A stretch of 23,318 nt of DNA from Thermoplasmata archaeon. Its GTDB lineage: Archaea > Thermoplasmatota > Thermoplasmata > Halarchaeoplasmatales > Halarchaeoplasmataceae. A model generated the notes under the pieces. That model worked only from the letters and a program-made list of their open reading frames with translations, made no database searches and was not told where the DNA came from. The stretch is from the NCBI GenBank assembly GCA_007129655.1, contig SKVC01000076.1, positions 1-23,318 on the forward strand, in the 5' to 3' direction. Both the position numbers and the translations under genes were made by a program. Below, in pieces: positions 22,701 through 23,318 of the stretch. The first letter of the stretch is position 1. The number at the start of each line of letters is the position of its first letter.

Positions 22701-23318
22701 TTCCTCGCGTTCCTCGAGTTTTTCTTCCCGTTCGATCAATTGTTCTTCCTTTTCCTCCAACAGATTTTCCTTTCGTGTTACGGCCCCTTTCCTTCCATCC
22801 ACACTTCTCTTTAGATCTTTAAGTTCTTCTTCACGCTCCTCAATTTCCGCTGACTTCTCATCGAAATTCTTTTTGGTTTCTTCAAGTTCGGTTTCTTTCT
22901 TTTCGAGTTCGACTTCTCTCTGCGCTATATCTTCAAAACTGGATTCTACTTTTTGTTCTTTAGACTCGTATTCTTCTCTCGATTTTTCCAACTCTTCTTG
23001 TTCCTTTTGTAATTTTTTTCGCTCTTCTTCTATCTCAGTTTTGAGCTCCTCTAGTTCCTCTTGCTCCTTTTTGAGTCCCTCTTTTTCCTCTTGGAATTTT
23101 TCTAATTCATCCGAAACGGATTCTTTTTTCTCTCCCAGTTCACTGAGTTTCGACTCTAGTTCCTCTTTCTCCTTTTCCAACCGCTCTTTTTCCTTCCTTG
23201 TTTCTTCAAGTGATTCTACGCTTGTAGTTAGAGTATCAACTTCATCTTGCAGTGATTTCTTCTTATCGTCGAGTTCCTGGATCTCGCCGTCCAAATCTTC
23301 GAGTTTCTCTCCACGCTC
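19701..23318 (-). CDS. Giant heptad-repeat coiled-coil protein (5' end beyond window)
   Basis: An open frame of at least 1205 residues running off the right edge. The TTG at 23294 is internal, since the frame continues upstream as more coiled coil. It is almost wholly Glu, Lys, Leu, Arg, Ser and Asp, with one proline (in EEMPRRM) and no cysteine. From 22316 to 21081, 59 heptads follow one another in phase, each opening with L, I, V or (once) F. The fourth position is Arg or Lys in 36 of the 59 and hydrophobic in 13. A single four-residue shift (FQKR, 21098-21087) then resets the phase for a further 45 or so heptads. No ATPase, hinge, membrane segment or signal is visible in this part. As one helix it would be about 180 nm. 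Likely a structural rod or filament; a missing N-terminal domain could change this. Confidence 0.85.
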   Translation of the reverse strand, partial: ERGEKLEDLDGEIQELDDKKKSLQDEVDTLTTSVESLEETRKEKERLEKEKEELESKLSELGEKKESVSDELEKFQEEKEGLKKEQEELEELKTEIEEERKKLQKEQEELEKSREEYESKEQKVESSFEDIAQREVELEKKETELEETKKNFDEKSAEIEEREEELKDLKRSVDGRKGAVTRKENLLEEKEEQLIEREEKLEEREEKLKEELKKELFDDRREELEELEKNINDRTQEKEELEKDIDELKGDLSELEETRSELESLKKELEEREKNIQDKESELDSKEKELGEKEHKIEDAESKLSELESKDNELEGTRSELEDKLAKQEKREEELTLLQKELDEKASLLEQKEEELEEREQAVETEGIKIDERAQKIESREDELESQKQKIEEKEEELKSREEKVESREKSLDTSEMKLEERNAELEGWEAELEGREANIASLETELASREEEVEGWEEEVKSKEEQVEDREEQVDKEQDELERKEKELDELESELEERSKRLGDLEGNLDEVEAELVKREENIRETEKKLKERGESLDLREEKLDEREENLNSKEKQLSEKETELNSEKEELAERESSLNEREEGLDSREVAINDLESSLEERDSELDAKHEELGAKENELLDKEKGLDKREKKLDTLESKLDDRKNKLDDLKKDLSDKEKVLNERQKELEAKDKKLSSLNNELGEQEKDLKEREESLQKTLSDVELEREGIIELREELERWEQEIEKRKENLEKDKEKFQKRIEEKDEELIKREAVLDEREEQIDRKEEEVTSREQEINQREGRLSQREAATEEKAKELEEREEKSHQQEEGLEDLKVELHRWRDEIEESKQSLEKEKSTFRKEKERIQQVEAKIGEREQTLEEEQAKIEKEKEYVISLWTEIGEKLEKLENKEKRMESREEELKALDEELYQREKDLEKRDRKTKELEAKLSEREEELEEELRDLTAESEKVRSWSEAALEKEEELQSWEDDLKELEETVDERMKGLEEERRELKELREEMPRRMAEIEERDNEVMARARQLDKEEERLESKVAKLEEFKAELDEERQHLQEVKESAMSLMEYAKTKRAREDKQLKEDIKKERELLERERIKIEQDLVKREKSLKAREKQIESKKLQLVELTNNLDERETELDRKQSELKEERDRLAELWSDVQDESKKAESQTEREEELKEREEKLKNKEKELEKKKERIDRMKEHLDNLL

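Noticed and set aside
19701..23318. SMC or Rad50 ATPase
   Set aside because: No Walker motifs, ABC signature, hinge or zinc hook in the visible 1205 residues, and the C terminus ends in heptads. It remains open for the unseen N terminus.

Overview
The window reads as archaeal chromosome, probably from a euryarchaeote related to Thermoplasmatota. That phylum-level placement is inference. The support is a tRNA-Glu gene with a perfect bulge-helix-bulge intron, a fibrillarin-type rRNA methylase (FlpA), the archaeal isoprenoid pair isopentenyl phosphate kinase plus type 2 IPP isomerase, an archaeal-type dUTPase, and many genes with an AT-rich TATA-like box about 26 bases upstream of the start and no Shine-Dalgarno sequence (leaderless transcripts). 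Codon use looks similar throughout, and I see no phage, transposase, CRISPR array or secretion cluster.

Layout. Bases 1-298 hold no gene but carry eight back-to-back small hairpins with unrelated stems. From 299 follow glycerate 2-kinase, a 29-residue cysteine-rich microprotein, and a leftward pair (HEAT-repeat protein, then a DMT/EamA transporter). A divergent dUTPase-like gene, histidine ammonia-lyase and a small basic-tailed protein come next. A tight leftward pair follows: an OFA-family carboxylate transporter and a beta-carbonic anhydrase. Then come a DUF402 protein, RNase HII (convergent) and the hydrogenase-maturation protein HypF. A membrane-anchored lipocalin/CrtC-like protein and the intron-containing tRNA-Glu(UUC) lie on the minus strand around 12.0-13.8 kb; a duplicated 39-base hairpin unit abuts the tRNA 3' end.

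From 13.9 kb, rightward genes encode an aminotransferase overlapping FlpA, a small-multidrug-export-type membrane protein paired with a sugar-nucleotide epimerase, a 54-residue protein, IPK and FNI. A 45-residue membrane microprotein is antisense to the epimerase tail, with a large inverted repeat upstream. The last 3.6 kb is one leftward gene, cut by the window edge, encoding at least 1205 residues of coiled coil or charged helix. It has 59 consecutive in-phase heptads with a single aliphatic position, no cysteine and one proline.

How the genes work together. IPK and FNI act in consecutive steps of the archaeal mevalonate route to isoprenoid lipids, and are translationally coupled. The OFA transporter and carbonic anhydrase probably form a carboxylate/CO2-bicarbonate unit. 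Most other genes look like independent housekeeping genes. The least explained items are the two hairpin loci, the two or three microproteins and the giant heptad protein.
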